Shown here: positions 12,529 through 24,193 of the stretch, piece after piece
Layout of the letters: the number at the start of each line of letters is the position of its first letter
Numbering within the stretch: position 1 is the stretch's first letter
DNA from: Ligustrum vulgare
Taxonomy: Eukaryota > Streptophyta > Magnoliopsida > Lamiales > Oleaceae
Reading direction: 5' to 3'
Assembly (NCBI GenBank): GCA_963555705.1
Contig: OY743184.1
Coordinates: 29,218,639-29,282,638, forward strand
DNA: 64,000 nucleotides
The notes under the pieces: model-generated
The model's database searches: none
What the model saw: only the letters and a program-made list of their open reading frames with translations
Told to the model about the DNA's origin: nothing
Made by a program: the position numbers and the translations under genes

Positions 12529-13227
12529 AGAACCAGGACCAAGACTAAGAACCAGAATCGATGGAACAAAACACGATATTTTTTATCTTTTTAAATATAA
12601 ATTTAAAAAAAAATAAAAAAATCATAAATTCTTAATCTTTATTCATGTTACCCGGTCCATTAGTCAATATAGATTACCTAACAAATATTAACTCATTCAA
12701 CATTACAATAACTATAAGAAAAATAAGTAATAAATAAAAAACCATTGATCAAAAATCATTTTTTTTCACTGGTTATGTCGTTCAATTTCAAGCCTTCACC
12801 CGTCAGTTCTTCAAGAATCAACAAATAATAAATCTTCACTCTTCATCTTACAATTAATTGTTATCTTGTTTTCAAAGATTTGTTGGATTTGTGCAACTGT
12901 TCCCTAAAAATGTGGAGAACTACGAGCAGAATTTGAAATTTTTTTAGAAGGAGCACATACACACGGATAAGGAGATATGTTATTGTCTCGAAGGGAGTTA
13001 ATATTTTGATGTCACAATTTTGAGTATTGTATTCGCATTTTGATTAAGGTCGATGACTTTACCGTTTTACGACTCTTACCAGCAGGAACTACCAGGGCTT
13101 CATCGCTTAAGTTTGAAAATTTTAGTTTAAGAAATCGGAACCAGAACCAAATGGTTCGGTTCTTGGTTGGGTTTGGTTCCCTGGGAACCAGAACCATATG
13201 GAACCATTCCCACGCCTAATCCCAACA

Positions 13228-13238
13228 ATCTCCACCTT
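13228..13238 (-). other. Polypurine tract of Copia B
   Basis: On the minus strand AAGGTGGAGAT is followed by the LTR start TGTTGGG, whose remainder is displaced by the hAT element. This is what shows that 5405 and 13227 were once contiguous. Confidence 0.8.
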
Positions 13239-13464
13239 GACCAAAAATTATAATAAGAATGAACGGTATTCAATGATTCATGAAACGTCACCTTTTATTT
13301 TGATATCTTTGAACTACTTTCTTCAATCTTCTTGTCATTAGTCACAGATATCATCTTGACCACTTCACAAACTTTAGCAGTAGTAAAAGACTCTCCTTGG
13401 TGCGACTCCAATCTGGCAGTTCCACCTAAAATCGTCTTCCCTAATAACTTGTACAAATTACCAA

Positions 13465-14231
13465 GGCCATGTTCTCTTTGCTGTTTTGAGGTCGTTTTCT
13501 ATTTTTATTTTCGAAAAACACAAAAAATGTGTTCTCTTTACCATTTTCGAAAACGTATTTTGGAAAACAAAAAAAAGTGTACACAAAACGCTCAACACCT
13601 CGACGTTTTAAGTGTATTTTAGCAAAAAATCTTCAAAACGCGTTTTGGATATATTTTAAGAATTATCTTAACTTGGAATTAAGCTTAAAATAAAGATTTA
13701 TTTATTTATTTATTTTTTTAAGAATTATCCTAACTTGGAACTAAGTCTAGAATAAGGTTTTATTGAATTCAATATCAACATTACAAAAAAAATTTAAATA
13801 GGAATTCTTGTTGTTATATTTCAAAAAATGCCTTGATAAATAAACTCTAGTGATTTTGAAAGAACTTTCATTTTTGGGATTTTAATAGAACCAGAGCTTC
13901 CTCAAATCCCGAACCTGACCAAACTGTGTTAATATAGACTTTTAGTACTCACATCAGTGTGTTGCAGGTAAACATATTTTCAGTGTATTGTGAAAGGAAA
14001 TTTGAGTTTGAGTCAATAGTATTCTGCAAACAAATTAATTATAAATGGTTTAAGTAGTATTCTGCAAAATTTCAAACAGAACGTATTTCCAGCTTTTCTT
14101 TTTCAAAAACAGTTTACAGAAATGACAAACCAAACAAGTTTTCAGCAAATTTGAAAACAAAAATAAAAACAGGAAATATAAAATATTTTCGAAAATGAAA
14201 ATACAAAATAAAATACAAACAGAACGCTACC
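13465..14231. mobile_element. Harbinger-like non-autonomous element, copy 1
   Basis: The ends GGCCATGTTCTCTTT and (reverse complement) GGTAGCGTTCTGTTTG form imperfect inverted repeats. The flanking triplets CAA and TAA resemble a decayed 3-bp TSD. It is homologous along its length with 32706-33574, sharing TTTTCGAAAA, GTTCTCTTTACCATTTTCGAAAA and GTACACAAAACGC. No transposase is present. It sits between the protease and the terminal coding remnant of Copia B. Confidence 0.65.
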
Positions 14232-14279
14232 TAACTTTTTCACATCTAATTATTGGCACATAATTTTTCTTCACAACCA

Positions 14280-15330
14280 TCACGCAAAATATTCATAACC
14301 CAATGTGTTCAATGCACCCAATGATATTAAACTTCGCTTCAATCTTGGGACATGCAAAACACCTATTATTCTTCTCACCACTCCATCAAACATCTTCACA
14401 TTCACAGTACCCGTACACTTAACTTTGAGCTTTTGATTATCAGCAACAAAAACATGACGCTCATCACATGACTTATAATTATCAAACAAATCTCTATTTG
14501 GACACATATGATAAAAGAATCTAGAAGCAACACAAAACATTGCCTGCGTTATAATTTTCCTCCACCACATTTGCAGAATCTGAATTCTCTAAGATTTCTT
14601 TACCTTTCCTCCTCGATTCTAGATGTTTTGTCGATTCTTCACATTCTCTTCTAATGTGACCCTTCTTGTGATAGTAATAGCACTCCACATCTCTCCTTGA
14701 ACGAGATTGAGAACGATCCCTCTGGACATAATTTCTTCCTCACGATTTACCTCTACCATACCTTTTATCAGAATTGGTTAACAAAACTCGATCATCATTC
14801 ACATTACCACTTGCCTTCTTCATGTTGATTGTCTCTAACAAAGTAGTTGAAACTTCATTCACCGTCAAAGTAGATTTACCAACTAACAACATGGTCACCA
14901 ACGTCTCATATGATTTGGGTAAGGAAGACAATAAAATAATCACCTTATCTTCGTCCTCAATTTTCACATCCACATTCAACAGCTCAGTCATGCACTTATT
15001 AAACTTATTAAAGTGGTCTCTAACATCAATATCATCATCCATCTTCAACTCATATAATTGTTTTTCAAATAAAGCCTATTAGTTAGAGATTTAGACATAT
15101 ATATAAATCTTCTAGCGTTTTCCATAACTTAGAAGCAGATTTCTCATTCAGAACATTATACTTTACCTTAAGTGCAAGAGTCAATCTAATTGTACTGACT
15201 GTCTTAGCTTTAAGTTCTTCCCAATCTGCATCTTTCATCCCTTATGACCTCTTACCTTGTACAGCCTTGTAAAGTCCTTGTTGCACGAGAATATCTTCAA
15301 CAGTACTTTTCCAAATATTGAAATTATTCT
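14280..15330 (-). pseudogene. Copia B gag-protease remnant
   Basis: Reading leftward: UBN2-like gag (14740-15048, with LLSSLPKSYETLVTMLL), a degenerate zinc knuckle near 14640-14700 reading CYYYHKKGHIRREC (second Cys replaced by Tyr), then protease-like residues FYHMCPNRDLFDNYKSC and the pre-integrase start LGALNTLGY (14280-14570). The aspartic-protease D-S-G triad is not legible where expected (VASRFFYHM). A further piece, GNLYKLLGKTILGG, lies beyond the Harbinger insertion at about 13420-13464 and is soon followed by a stop. Multiple frame changes make it non-functional. Confidence 0.8.
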
Positions 15331-15450
15331 TTCCGTCAAATCGTTCCACCTCAAACTTGGAACCTGTCATCATCTTCGCAATAATCCCGGAGTTTGAAAC
15401 ATGAGCTCTGATACCACCATTGAGAAAATTCTAGTTTCCTCCCCACATCG

Positions 15451-15462
15451 CTCTGATACCAC
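15451..15462 (-). other. Primer binding site of Copia B
   Basis: On the minus strand GTGGTATCAGAG matches the 3' end complement of initiator-Met tRNA. It lies three bases from the right LTR, fixing the element's orientation. Confidence 0.8.
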
Positions 15463-15465
15463 TTT

Positions 15466-16064
15466 TGGGAAAAATCAATTTTCTCACCCAAAATCAACCA
15501 AATGCAGCGGAACGCAAAACACAAAATAATTGGACAAAAGAGAAAACAAAGAATTTAACGTGGGTTAGCTGATTGCCGACAACTACGGGAGACGAACACT
15601 TTCATTAATGAGAAAAATAAATCACTCAATACAATATTTTTCTCACTCACACAACTTCTCTCTACACAAAGAAAGAATAACAAGCGTAAAACACAATTAT
15701 TTTCTTTCCTTTTTCTTTCTTTCTTCCTCTATCTCCTCACAATGACCTGCGCTTTTTCTTTTCTCAAATTCATGACTTCACGTCGTATTATCTCTCTTTT
15801 TGGATGTACCTCTTTTCTGTAGAAAGTAACGCATATATATAATAAAATCATTCAAAAACTAACCTAATTACAATTTAGGTTAATTTCGTAATTGCATTAG
15901 GATTCCTTAATTGTTTTCCTTGTATAATAATACCAATAATAATTTATTCCTTTTCCAATTGGTAATATATATAGAAAGAAAATAATCCTAATCTAATTTG
16001 ACCACTTTTTCTTTTCTTTTCAAACAAGACTTCCTTATTTCATAATTTTTTCGATCAATCTCAA
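15466..16064 (-). repeat. Right (5') LTR of Copia B
   Basis: It starts TGGGAAAAATC just after the primer site and ends CAATCTCAA; the expected final CA is lost or replaced by TAGG. It matches the left LTR from about 15640 onward but is diverged over the first ~170 bp. That divergence and the lost terminus suggest an old insertion. Confidence 0.7.
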
Positions 16065-16198
16065 TAGGTACGTGGAGTTGTCACTCAGCCTAAAATTGAT
16101 CGAATCAGAATTGATAATAAAGCATTTGGCATCTAGCAAAAGGTTGTTTACGAGGAAAACCCTACTACTGCTCATTTTGGCAACATAAAGGGCACTTA

Positions 16199-16706
16199 GA
16201 GTCCGTTTGATAGCGATGGTAAAATTAGGGTGGAAAGAAAATGAATTCCGAAAAATTGAATTCGTGGAAATTCATTTTCTTAGGAGTTGGAAGTTTAATA
16301 TATTTGATCGGTTTAATTTTCTATGCGAAAAAAGTGAAATTTTTTTCAAGTTTTGTTATTTGACAGACATTATTTTTCATGACAAATAAAGTAAAATATA
16401 GTTTTTTTAATCCAATTTTTTATATTCTTACACATATTTGAACTTGATAATAATAATAGTGTTAATTTTTGAAAATAAATAAATCAATTAACAATAACAA
16501 AAATGATCAAACGTGACACTTGTAATTTGCCTTGAAAACCAATTACCTGCGATATGTAAAGAATTGGCTTTCCAAGAAATCCATGAATTGTACAAGCACG
16601 TGAGAGAGAGAGAGAGAGTTAAGAATTGTTTTTCCAAGGAAAAAATGATGCAAAGTTGGAAAAGGTTTTTCAATTCCTAAGCAAAGAATGTCTATCAAAC
16701 GGTGCC
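16199..16706. mobile_element. Tourist-like (PIF/Harbinger) MITE
   Basis: A TTA TSD lies at 16196-16198 and 16707-16709. The ends are GAGTCCGTTTGATAG and (reverse complement) GGCACCGTTTGATAG, a clear terminal inverted repeat. At 508 bp with no coding capacity it is a typical miniature element. A (GA)n stretch occurs near 16601-16618. Confidence 0.8.
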
Positions 16707-17410
16707 TTAGACTCAATGTTATTGGAGGAAGGAGAAGACCACACCACATATCCTTACTTATATCTACCTATGAGAAATTATATAATGCCTACTTGTGAGC
16801 ATCATATCATGCCCACAGCCATCCCCTTTCATCCCCCCTATGGGTGGAGTTCAATTTTGTCAGCAATAATCTGTTATCCGAATCGGGAACACTATATTGC
16901 CCACCACCCTATTACACTTTTTCATTTAATTTTTTTCTTTCTTCTTAAATTTCTCAACATAGATAAAAATAAATAAATTTTTTGTTGATTTCATATTTTA
17001 GGATTTAATGAGAGCTTCAACATGAGTACAATATTAATATATAATTTTTTGTTATTTTAAAAATAAATCTTTATTACATGTAAATTAACTTTCTTCTAAC
17101 ATTTTGATGATTCATTAAACTGTAGAAAAAAGATTAAATTTATGCTTAATTTTTTTTGTAATAATTTATGCTTAAATTGAACTGATTAAAATTGATGTTT
17201 AAATTATCACCAATTGCCATTTGGAGAGCAAATACATTATCATTACATTTCATCCCTAAAAAAATTGAACGCAATAAAAACAATTTTTTTGTTAAGTGAC
17301 ACATTTACATGTTAAAGTTAACTACTAACTATTGCTACAATAAATTAGTCAATTTCCAGCTAAACCAAATAATATGATAAATATTTATTTTAAATAAGCA
17401 AAAGTTTATA

Positions 17411-18013
17411 CAGGGGCGGACAGAGAGGGGGGTCTTGAGTAGTCACGTGAATACCCAATTTTGAAGTTCAATATTTTTTTTTTTTAATGGAGGTAATGTT
17501 TGGACTTTGAATAATTGAAATTTATGCGTATTGAATAAATTGTTTTAGATGAAATATATGCAAAAGATTGTAGCATGTACTCAGTAAATATAGCCTCTTT
17601 TTTGGTACCAATTAAAATATAGATTTTAATTTTGTCAAAGTCAACAATCAATCCTAACCATAGATTTCATGGGACCCAGAACATTGCAACCACACATCTC
17701 ATCAACTTATCAAAATCTAATAAAAATCTAATTATAATCTATACTAAAGAGGAACATAATTGATTGAAATTTGAATATATTAATTAATTGTTTACTGTGA
17801 TATAATATGTCAATTTTTTTTGAATTATAACGTAGATCTTACTAAAAATAATTTAGTATATTTGTGAGATTGCATATTATTTAGTACATTATCTTTTATG
17901 TATTTGAATTTTATCTTTATTTTCGATCTTTTCCTAAAAAAAAAAAAAATTCTGGGGCATGGGGTCTATCGCAAATTGTGCCCCCTACTACAAAATGTTT
18001 GCGTCCGCCACTG
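17411..18013. mobile_element. hAT-type MITE with perfect 8-bp TSD
   Basis: AGTTTATA occurs at 17403-17410 and 18014-18021. The ends are CAGGGGCGGACAGAG and (reverse complement) CAGTGGCGGACGCAAAC, the CAGNGGCGGA ends common in plant hAT MITEs. The 603-bp body is AT-rich and non-coding. It interrupts the left arm of the 16771-32540 element. Confidence 0.9.
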
Positions 18014-18207
18014 AGTTTATATGTTACATTCTACCCTACCCCCCACGCCTTTCACATCCCCACCTACCTTTGTTGCACTTTTCATTTTTTTTTTCCTTAA
18101 ATTTTTCAACTTAGATAAAATTTTTTCGTTGATTTCATTAAACTGTAGAAAAAAGCTAAAATTTATGCTTTAAATTATTTTGTGATAATTTATGCTTAAA
18201 TTGGACT

Positions 18208-18890
18208 TGTTGACCACAAAATCCGGCTGGACCTTGGACCAACACCTCTCAGCTCCTCCCTCTTGAACACGTGGATCTCCTGCGCACTGTGACAAACAAT
18301 CAGCTTGCAAAGGGGGCCGAGGTGGCTCCGTTTGCACTCAGATGCCAAAGTCAGCGTCCATCTTCAACAAATATAATTTGAGTGTGGGAAATATAAGTGC
18401 GTAAAAGAGAGAAAAGGGAGCGAGAGAAATATATTTAGTCAAGAGTATGAAATTGCTAACCCTTTACTAGACGGGAGGGGTGCCATATTTATAGAGGAAC
18501 TCGCTGTTTCGGATTACGACACGTGGCATACTTTACACTTGTCTTCACCCTAGCTCTTGGAGGGGACAACCTTGCTTTTTAGCCGTAATCATTGCTACAT
18601 TTTCGTAGGGGATGAGCGCCTATCACATCTTGGTAAAAGTGGTATCACATCTCTGACTTCATCCCTTGTCCCATCGTTACATCCAAGGCCCCACTGTAAG
18701 CACCTCGGCTAAGCATAAAGTGCGTCTGCTAGACACAAACCAGTTCTGCCAGAGGAGCTCGTGTGATTTTCCACCTCGGCCGTTGGCCCAGGACGATATC
18801 CTAAACTTTAATCTTGGGTTAAAGTCCAATGGGCTCTCATTGGGCCTTCACTGGCGGCCTAATGTGCCACATTTTGGGTGCGACTCGACA
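18208..18890 (-). repeat. 3' LTR of the Tat-like element
   Basis: It begins TGTTGACC and ends GACTCGACA (the other copy ends TCTCAACA). A TATA-like TATAAATA is legible on the minus strand near 18485-18493. Just to the right, the minus strand has the polypurine stretch GATTTGAGGGACTAG. It differs from the 5' LTR at dozens of positions, including an extra CTCATTGGGC-type duplication near 18836. Confidence 0.9.
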
Positions 18891-19267
18891 CTAGTCCCTC
18901 AAATCCGATGTGGTCATTTATGGGCGGATCGAATTTGCCATAGGTTCGGAATGCCATTCTTTAGTGAGGCTCGGACTCAAGGTACAGTCGACCTTCGATG
19001 CTTGCTTTACCCTCCAGACGTATGTCGGGGGTTATGCTAGCATACTTTTTAGGCGGCATATTTAATACAAAGAGGCTGCTGGTATCTGTTTCCAAGAAAT
19101 ATGAAGAGGATGGAAGAGGACACGTTACCGCACGTGGCACACACTTTGGTAGCTGAAGGGTTTCTTCTTTTCTTTTTACAGCTGGCGCTTTGATTAGCCC
19201 TCCTCCCAAGAGACGCAGGTTATCAAATTAATCATGAGGCTCAAAGACTTGGGACTATTGGGTTCCT

Positions 19268-19274
19268 TATAAAG
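19268..19274 (+). promoter_or_regulatory. TATA-like box upstream of the antisense gene
   Basis: TTATAAAG sits about 340 bp upstream of the first candidate ATG (19611) of the plus-strand gene and ~380 bp inside the element from the 3' LTR. The spacing suits a long leader. This is inferred from position and sequence only. Confidence 0.4.
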
Positions 19275-19610
19275 CCTCCTTCATCCCAGCACTCCTCATT
19301 TACCAGTTTCTCAGAATTTTCGTAGTAGCTTTTTGGCACGAAACAGTAGTATCCTTCCTTTTTCTAGCAAGTCTTCCAGCATTTCTTTAGGATTCTTCAC
19401 CCGAAAAATCGTCTCCACTGTCCAACACCTTCCATTGGCGTGTTTTTCCTTTCGAGTGCACAACCTCGATCGTTCATTTTCTAAAGGTAAATTTCTTTTC
19501 CGTTGCATGCGCAAAACTTTTTCACTTCTAATTTCTTTTAGTGTTGGTTTGAAAACTCTGTTTCGCATTTTGTTTTCCTCTTGGTGAGTCTGGCTTATTT
19601 TTAAGAAAAA

Positions 19611-22268
19611 ATGGAAAGAATTGGGGGAACGAGTTCACGAGAAATGTTAGCAATGACGATTCCTGTCAGAGGTTTCTGCCCCATATCTTTATCAATTTTT
19701 AGTTCCCACTTCTTTAGGGAGTAGATTAAGAGGTGAAATAGGAAAATTAGTGGTATAATTTATTTGAGTGATTCTGACAGCGAAGGAGAAAAAGATCAGA
19801 ACTACATGGCTTATCTGACATCCGAGGAGGAGGCATCTTTGAGAGAGCTTCGAAGCAAGCGAGACAGGGATTTGGGAAGAGAAGAGGCAGTAGGTTCTTC
19901 TTCGTTTCTGGCTATCATGTTGATCCTGATCCAAACACAGAATCATGGGAGAGTAGTGAGATTGCCACTGAAATTCGAGGTGTTGACTTGGCTGGGGCCT
20001 CGGAAAAATTCAGGATGCCAGAAGGGGTTCGATTAGTGCACCCTACACCTTCTTTCCGACCCTGCAGCCGTCCCCCCGGTCAAGCGGCCATATGCTACGA
20101 CGCTCTATCTTGCGGGATGAGGCTACCCCTGCACCCCTTCTTCAGGGCGTTGCTTAGGAGCTACAACCTGTGTCCCTACCAGTTGGCCCCCAACTTTTGG
20201 ACACAGGCTGTGGGTACTTGGTTAGTGTGGCAAGAGGTCAACCCTGATTATCCCATCTCACTGCACATCATTCATACCCTCTATACTTTGAAGAAATCAG
20301 TTAGAAGGGAAAGAGACGTGAGGTCGGACATCAAAGATTGGTATTACCTGTCTCCCAGGGGTTCATATCCTCCTATTATTACCGGACATCCAACCTCAAT
20401 AAAGAACTGGAGGAACCAATGGTTCTGGGTTGCTGGGGAGTGGCAGAGCTCTCCTGTGGACCCTAGTCCAGAAATTACAGTTCCCCGAACTCTTTCCCTA
20501 CCTAGTGAGTCTTGTACTCGCTTTAGTGTCTTTAAGTGTCTTGTGTCATTTGATTTTTAATTTCTATTCACTTTTCCTGATTGGTTCCTAACATGCTATC
20601 GATTTATGGCAGGGGACACTTTTGCCCGCCTCCTCCTTGACGCAGACTTAGCAGCAGTAAGGCGCCTTTTTGCTTACAAGGGCACTTTCCAAGAGGTCAT
20701 TCAGCAGAATAAATTATTTTTCAAGCACGGTCTTATGCAAGCCATGAGTAAGTTTGTTTTCCTATTTCCTTTATATCTTACGCTTCTTAAGTTTGTTTCC
20801 CTATTGCCTTTATATCTTACGCTTCTTCTGTTCATAACTCTATTTTTCTTATTTTCTTGCTAGGTTCCAAGGAATTCCCGAAGATTTCTTTGAAAGGGCT
20901 CATGGAAAAAAAGATCCCTCCTGCCCTTCGCCACGGCAGTGAGATTGAAAAGAAACAAAAAACGGTACTGGCTAACCTACAAGTTGGGGTAGCAAAGGAG
21001 GTGTCTGAGGCGACCACAACAAACTTCAGGGTCCTCTTCCCGCCCTACTGCCACCACCCAATCTACTGCCAGTGGGTCCCCAACAGCCCAGCATAGAAAA
21101 GGAGACTGACCCCAAAAGAGTCACCGCAAAGGGGAAAGGAAAGAGATCGGATATGGGGAGCCCTAAGAGGGAAAAGGAGGCTAAGGATGTTTCTGCGCCA
21201 TCCTCCTTCTCCGAGGATATTTCGGAGCATGTGTCCGAGGAGGATCCCGCTCCCTTGAAGATGCTTAGAAGGGGTAAGGACAAGGAATCCACCTTCGCAC
21301 CTCTGCCACCAGTGGTTCAGGACTTGGAGGACAAGTCGTTTGTGTCAGTTCCAGATTTGGCTTATGAAGTGACACCTGAGGGGGCTAAAGAGCTTAAGCG
21401 TATTAAAACCAGAGTTCTCCCCAGAGATGTCACCTTCAGTCGTTCCCTGTTTGACTCCCCCAGCTCTCCTCCAGCCAGGGCCGCATTAATTACTGAACAA
21501 TTTTGGACGGAGGGCTGGTCTATCTTTTCTTCCAGCGCTAGTCCGTCTCGGAAGTTGCTTGCTTCTAAAGAGATGAATGCTAGGGCACTGGCCCTTATTG
21601 ACGAGGTGGAGGAGGCGCAGCGGGACAAGAAAGATGCTGAGACCGCACTTCGTCATGTGGAAAAAATGCTGAAGGAGATTAATGATCTTAAGACTCAGCT
21701 GTCCATAACCCGCAAATCTTCCTCAGAGGAGAGGGCTCACGATAAGCGCCTCCAGGAAAATCACGATAAACTGAGGCACGACCTCCAGACCTCTGAGTCA
21801 GATGTGGCTGCTTTATGCAAGAAGCTAGATGATTCCAACCATGCGCAGTCCATCACATCTGAAGCCTTAACCGCCACTAATGCAGCCAAGTCTAAGCTAG
21901 AGGCTGAAGTGGCAGCAGCCAGTGAAAAATTAAGGATGGAGATGGAGGCTAGGGCCAAACCCGAGGAGGACCTTGCCTCTTTGGAACGGTACTTGCAAAC
22001 TAGGATCACAGAGGTTCTGGAGCAGACCGTCGTGACACAGGTGGAGAACGCTCTAAGTCCCAAAGTGTCTGAAGCTATCAAGAACTTTAAAGACACTTTT
22101 GAGGAGACCCCAGAATACGAGGCCATGCAAAGGGTTTTTGGGAACATAGGGGCCAGGATGGCTCTGGGGGACGTGAAAGAAGCTTTCCCAGCCCTGGATC
22201 TATCCTCCATTGAAGCCCTATACCCCGAACCTCAAGACAAGGGCTCTTCAGAGGATGCTCCACAGTGA
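19611..22268 (+). pseudogene. Antisense extra ORF of the Tat-like element (gypsy-type 'transposase-like' protein, spliced)
   Basis: This gene runs opposite to gag-pol. Three coding blocks are joined by two introns with good plant splice sites: 20505-20612 (A|GTGAGT .. GGCAG|GG) and 20748-20863 (A|GTAAGT .. GCTAG|GT); both joins keep the frame. The first block begins acidic (DSDSEGEKDQ) and contains RLPLHPFFRALL and the VGTWLVWQE segment, as in the plant protein family annotated 'putative gypsy type transposon'. The last block (21072-22268) is a charged, heptad-like coiled-coil region. One frame change lies near 19900 and another near 21030-21070, so it is broken. The start is uncertain; ATG 19611 would need an upstream intron. 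Function is unknown. Confidence 0.7.
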
Positions 22269-23023
22269 TCCTTTTTTGTATCTGCCTTGTTGTTGTTTTT
22301 TTTTTGTAAGTGCAATGGCACCTGTGACATTGTAAATGTAACAATCATTCAAATTGTATGTACTTTGATTTTATGAATGCGATGATTTTTTGTATTTAGT
22401 TCAATGTCTTCGTTTGTATTTAGTTCAGACACAAACGTCTTGTAGAAATGTCTTCGTTTGTATTTAGTTCAGACACAAACGTCTTGTAGAACACCGTACG
22501 AAGATATGTGTATATTATAGTCCCTTAGATCTAAGTAGCTCAAGGCATTCATGTTTGCTGGTTAGATCTGGTTCTGACCACAAGTTTTGGTTTATATGAC
22601 AACATTTGATTAAGTTTGAATGCTTCCAAATGAAGATGTCTTTTAAACGCATTGCATGGTTATATGAGGATGTGGTTTGAGGCATTCATATTTACCAGCT
22701 AGATCTGATTTTGACAAACATTCGAACATATCTGAATCACACTTTGTAACACCTTCGTTTACAAATTTGTATGAACTCCCATTGATGGTGCTAACACTCT
22801 CAACCCTTACGCAGTGATCGCAGCGTAGGCTTATAGGAGTCCCTTGTTTTCAACAAATTTCATACATGGCGTAGACGTATGGTGTTATAACCAAAATAAT
22901 CTTGGAAATTGTGTTGATCAATTATGTCTATCTAATTAGTAACTGGTATAATCCTCAGTGTAACTCACTTATGAGTTTATAAAATCACATGGTAATGCTG
23001 TAACCACCGAAGAGGAATTCGAT
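22269..23023. other. Spacer between antisense gene and integrase with short tandem duplications
   Basis: The two genes converge here. A ~44-bp unit containing TGTCTTCGTTTGTATTTAG and ACAAACGTCTTGTAGAA is duplicated at about 22404-22492. The phrase GGCATTCAT..TAGATCTG recurs near 22535 and 22680. No coding region is supported. Confidence 0.5.
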
Positions 23024-24190
23024 TTATTGAAAATAGCGACGAAGGTGATATGTGTTCCAAGGATTACATAAACGTACACCGAATAAGTCCTCAATCATGT
23101 ACGTTCCAGGTACCACCTCGGCAGTGACTTTGTAAGGGCCCTCCCAGTTAGGACCTAAAGTCCCTACTCCTGGTTCTTGAGTAGAGGGAAAGACCTTCTT
23201 GAGGACTAAATCCTCAATGTTAAAGTGTTGACTTTTTACCCTTTTGTTGTAGTAGCGAGCCATCTTCTTCTGATACCTGGCCATCACTACTTGGGAATCA
23301 CTCCGTTTTTTCATAAGGAAATCCAAACTAGCCCTTTGTGCTTCTTCGTTTCTCATTTCGTCGTAATGAATTTGACGAAGAGAAGGGACCCCAATTTCAA
23401 TTGGACATACCGCCTTGGCTCCATATTCCAGTGAGAAAGGTGTTTCGCTAGTAGCGGTGTGCAAGGTGGTTCGAATTGCCGATAGCACTTGTGGGAGTTC
23501 ATCTACCCATGCGCCCTTTTTGGACTCCAACTTCCTTTTCAGGGTATTTTTTATGGTCTTGTTCACAGCTTCGACTTGTCTATTAGCCTATGGGTGATGT
23601 GGAGATGAAAATAGTTTCTTAATTCCAAAATCATCGCACAATTCATCTACACTCCTGTTTTTGAACTGTTTTGCATTATCACTAACCAGTGAGTGCGGTA
23701 TTCCGAATCGGCATATGATATTCTTCCAGATGAACTTTGTGGTGTTGGCCTTGGTGATTCTCATCAGGGGTTCCGCCTCGACCCACTTGGTTAAGTAGTC
23801 AATTGCCACTATTGCAAAGCAATTATTACCAGGACCCCTAGGCATAGGACCAATAATATCAATCCCCCACTTCGCAAAAGGTCAAGGGCTAGTCACCACA
23901 GTTAGCTTGTGATGCTGCTGATGCGGTACGGTTGCATGCCTTTGGCACTTATCGTACTTGCGCACAAAGTTGTGGGAGTCCTTTCGCATAGTTGGCAAAA
24001 AATATCCCTGTTTAAGGGCTTTCCGAGCTAGTGATAACGCCCCGGCGTGGTTGCCACATATGCCCTCATGGATTTCTTTCATCACATAACGTCCTTCCTC
24101 CAACCCTCCACATCTTAGCAAAGGGGAGGTGTAGCTCCATTTATAAAGCAGGTCATCCAACAGTACAAAATTTGCGGCATATCTTTGCAA
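23024..24190 (-). pseudogene. Integrase of the Tat-like element, three nonsense-separated pieces
   Basis: Integrase inserts the cDNA into the genome. Pieces: zinc-binding region 23882-24190 (HEGICGNHAG with the His pair, then KYDKCQRHA where the first Cys of the usual CDKC is Tyr), core 23588-23845 (Asp in AIDYLTKW, Asp in LVSDNAKQF), and core end plus C-terminal domain 23024-23566, with the catalytic Glu in QVEAVNK just before it. In-frame TGA and TAG codons separate the pieces, each explicable as a single base change. The C-terminal part ends YHLRRYFQ. Confidence 0.9.
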
Positions 24191-24193
24191 CTT

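Larger units (their letters stand above)
5406..13218. mobile_element. Non-autonomous hAT element with nested retroelement debris
   Basis: An 8-bp TSD ATCCCAAC lies at 5398-5405 and again at 13219-13226. The ends are related inverted repeats: left TAGGCCGGGTAAAAGAACC, right (reverse complement) TAGGCGTGGGAATGGTTCC. Many GGTTC/GAACC subterminal motifs occur at both ends, as is usual in hAT elements. Without the nested 5529-12528 block the element is only ~0.8 kb and has no transposase, so it depended on an autonomous relative. The TSD places the insertion inside the Copia B left LTR. Confidence 0.75.
4759..16064 (-). mobile_element. Copia B: gag-protease-only LTR retrotransposon, split by nested insertions
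   Basis: Right LTR 15466-16064 with adjacent tRNA-Met-type primer site, gag and protease remnants (14280-15330), a PPT at 13228-13238, and a left LTR (about 4975-5405, resuming with its last base at 13227) define a minus-strand Copia. Between the LTRs only ~2.2 kb remain, including a 767-bp Harbinger-like insertion. After protease and the start of the gag-pre-integrase region, the frame stops and runs directly to the PPT; integrase, RT and RNase H are absent. A 7.8-kb hAT insertion sits one base from the left LTR's end. Confidence 0.7.

Noticed and set aside
18666..19040. A 124-codon plus-strand gene
   Set aside because: It spans the 3' LTR boundary of the Tat-like element and has no recognisable domain.
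21761..22210. A 149-codon minus-strand gene
   Set aside because: Shadow of the antisense gene's coiled-coil exon on the opposite strand.
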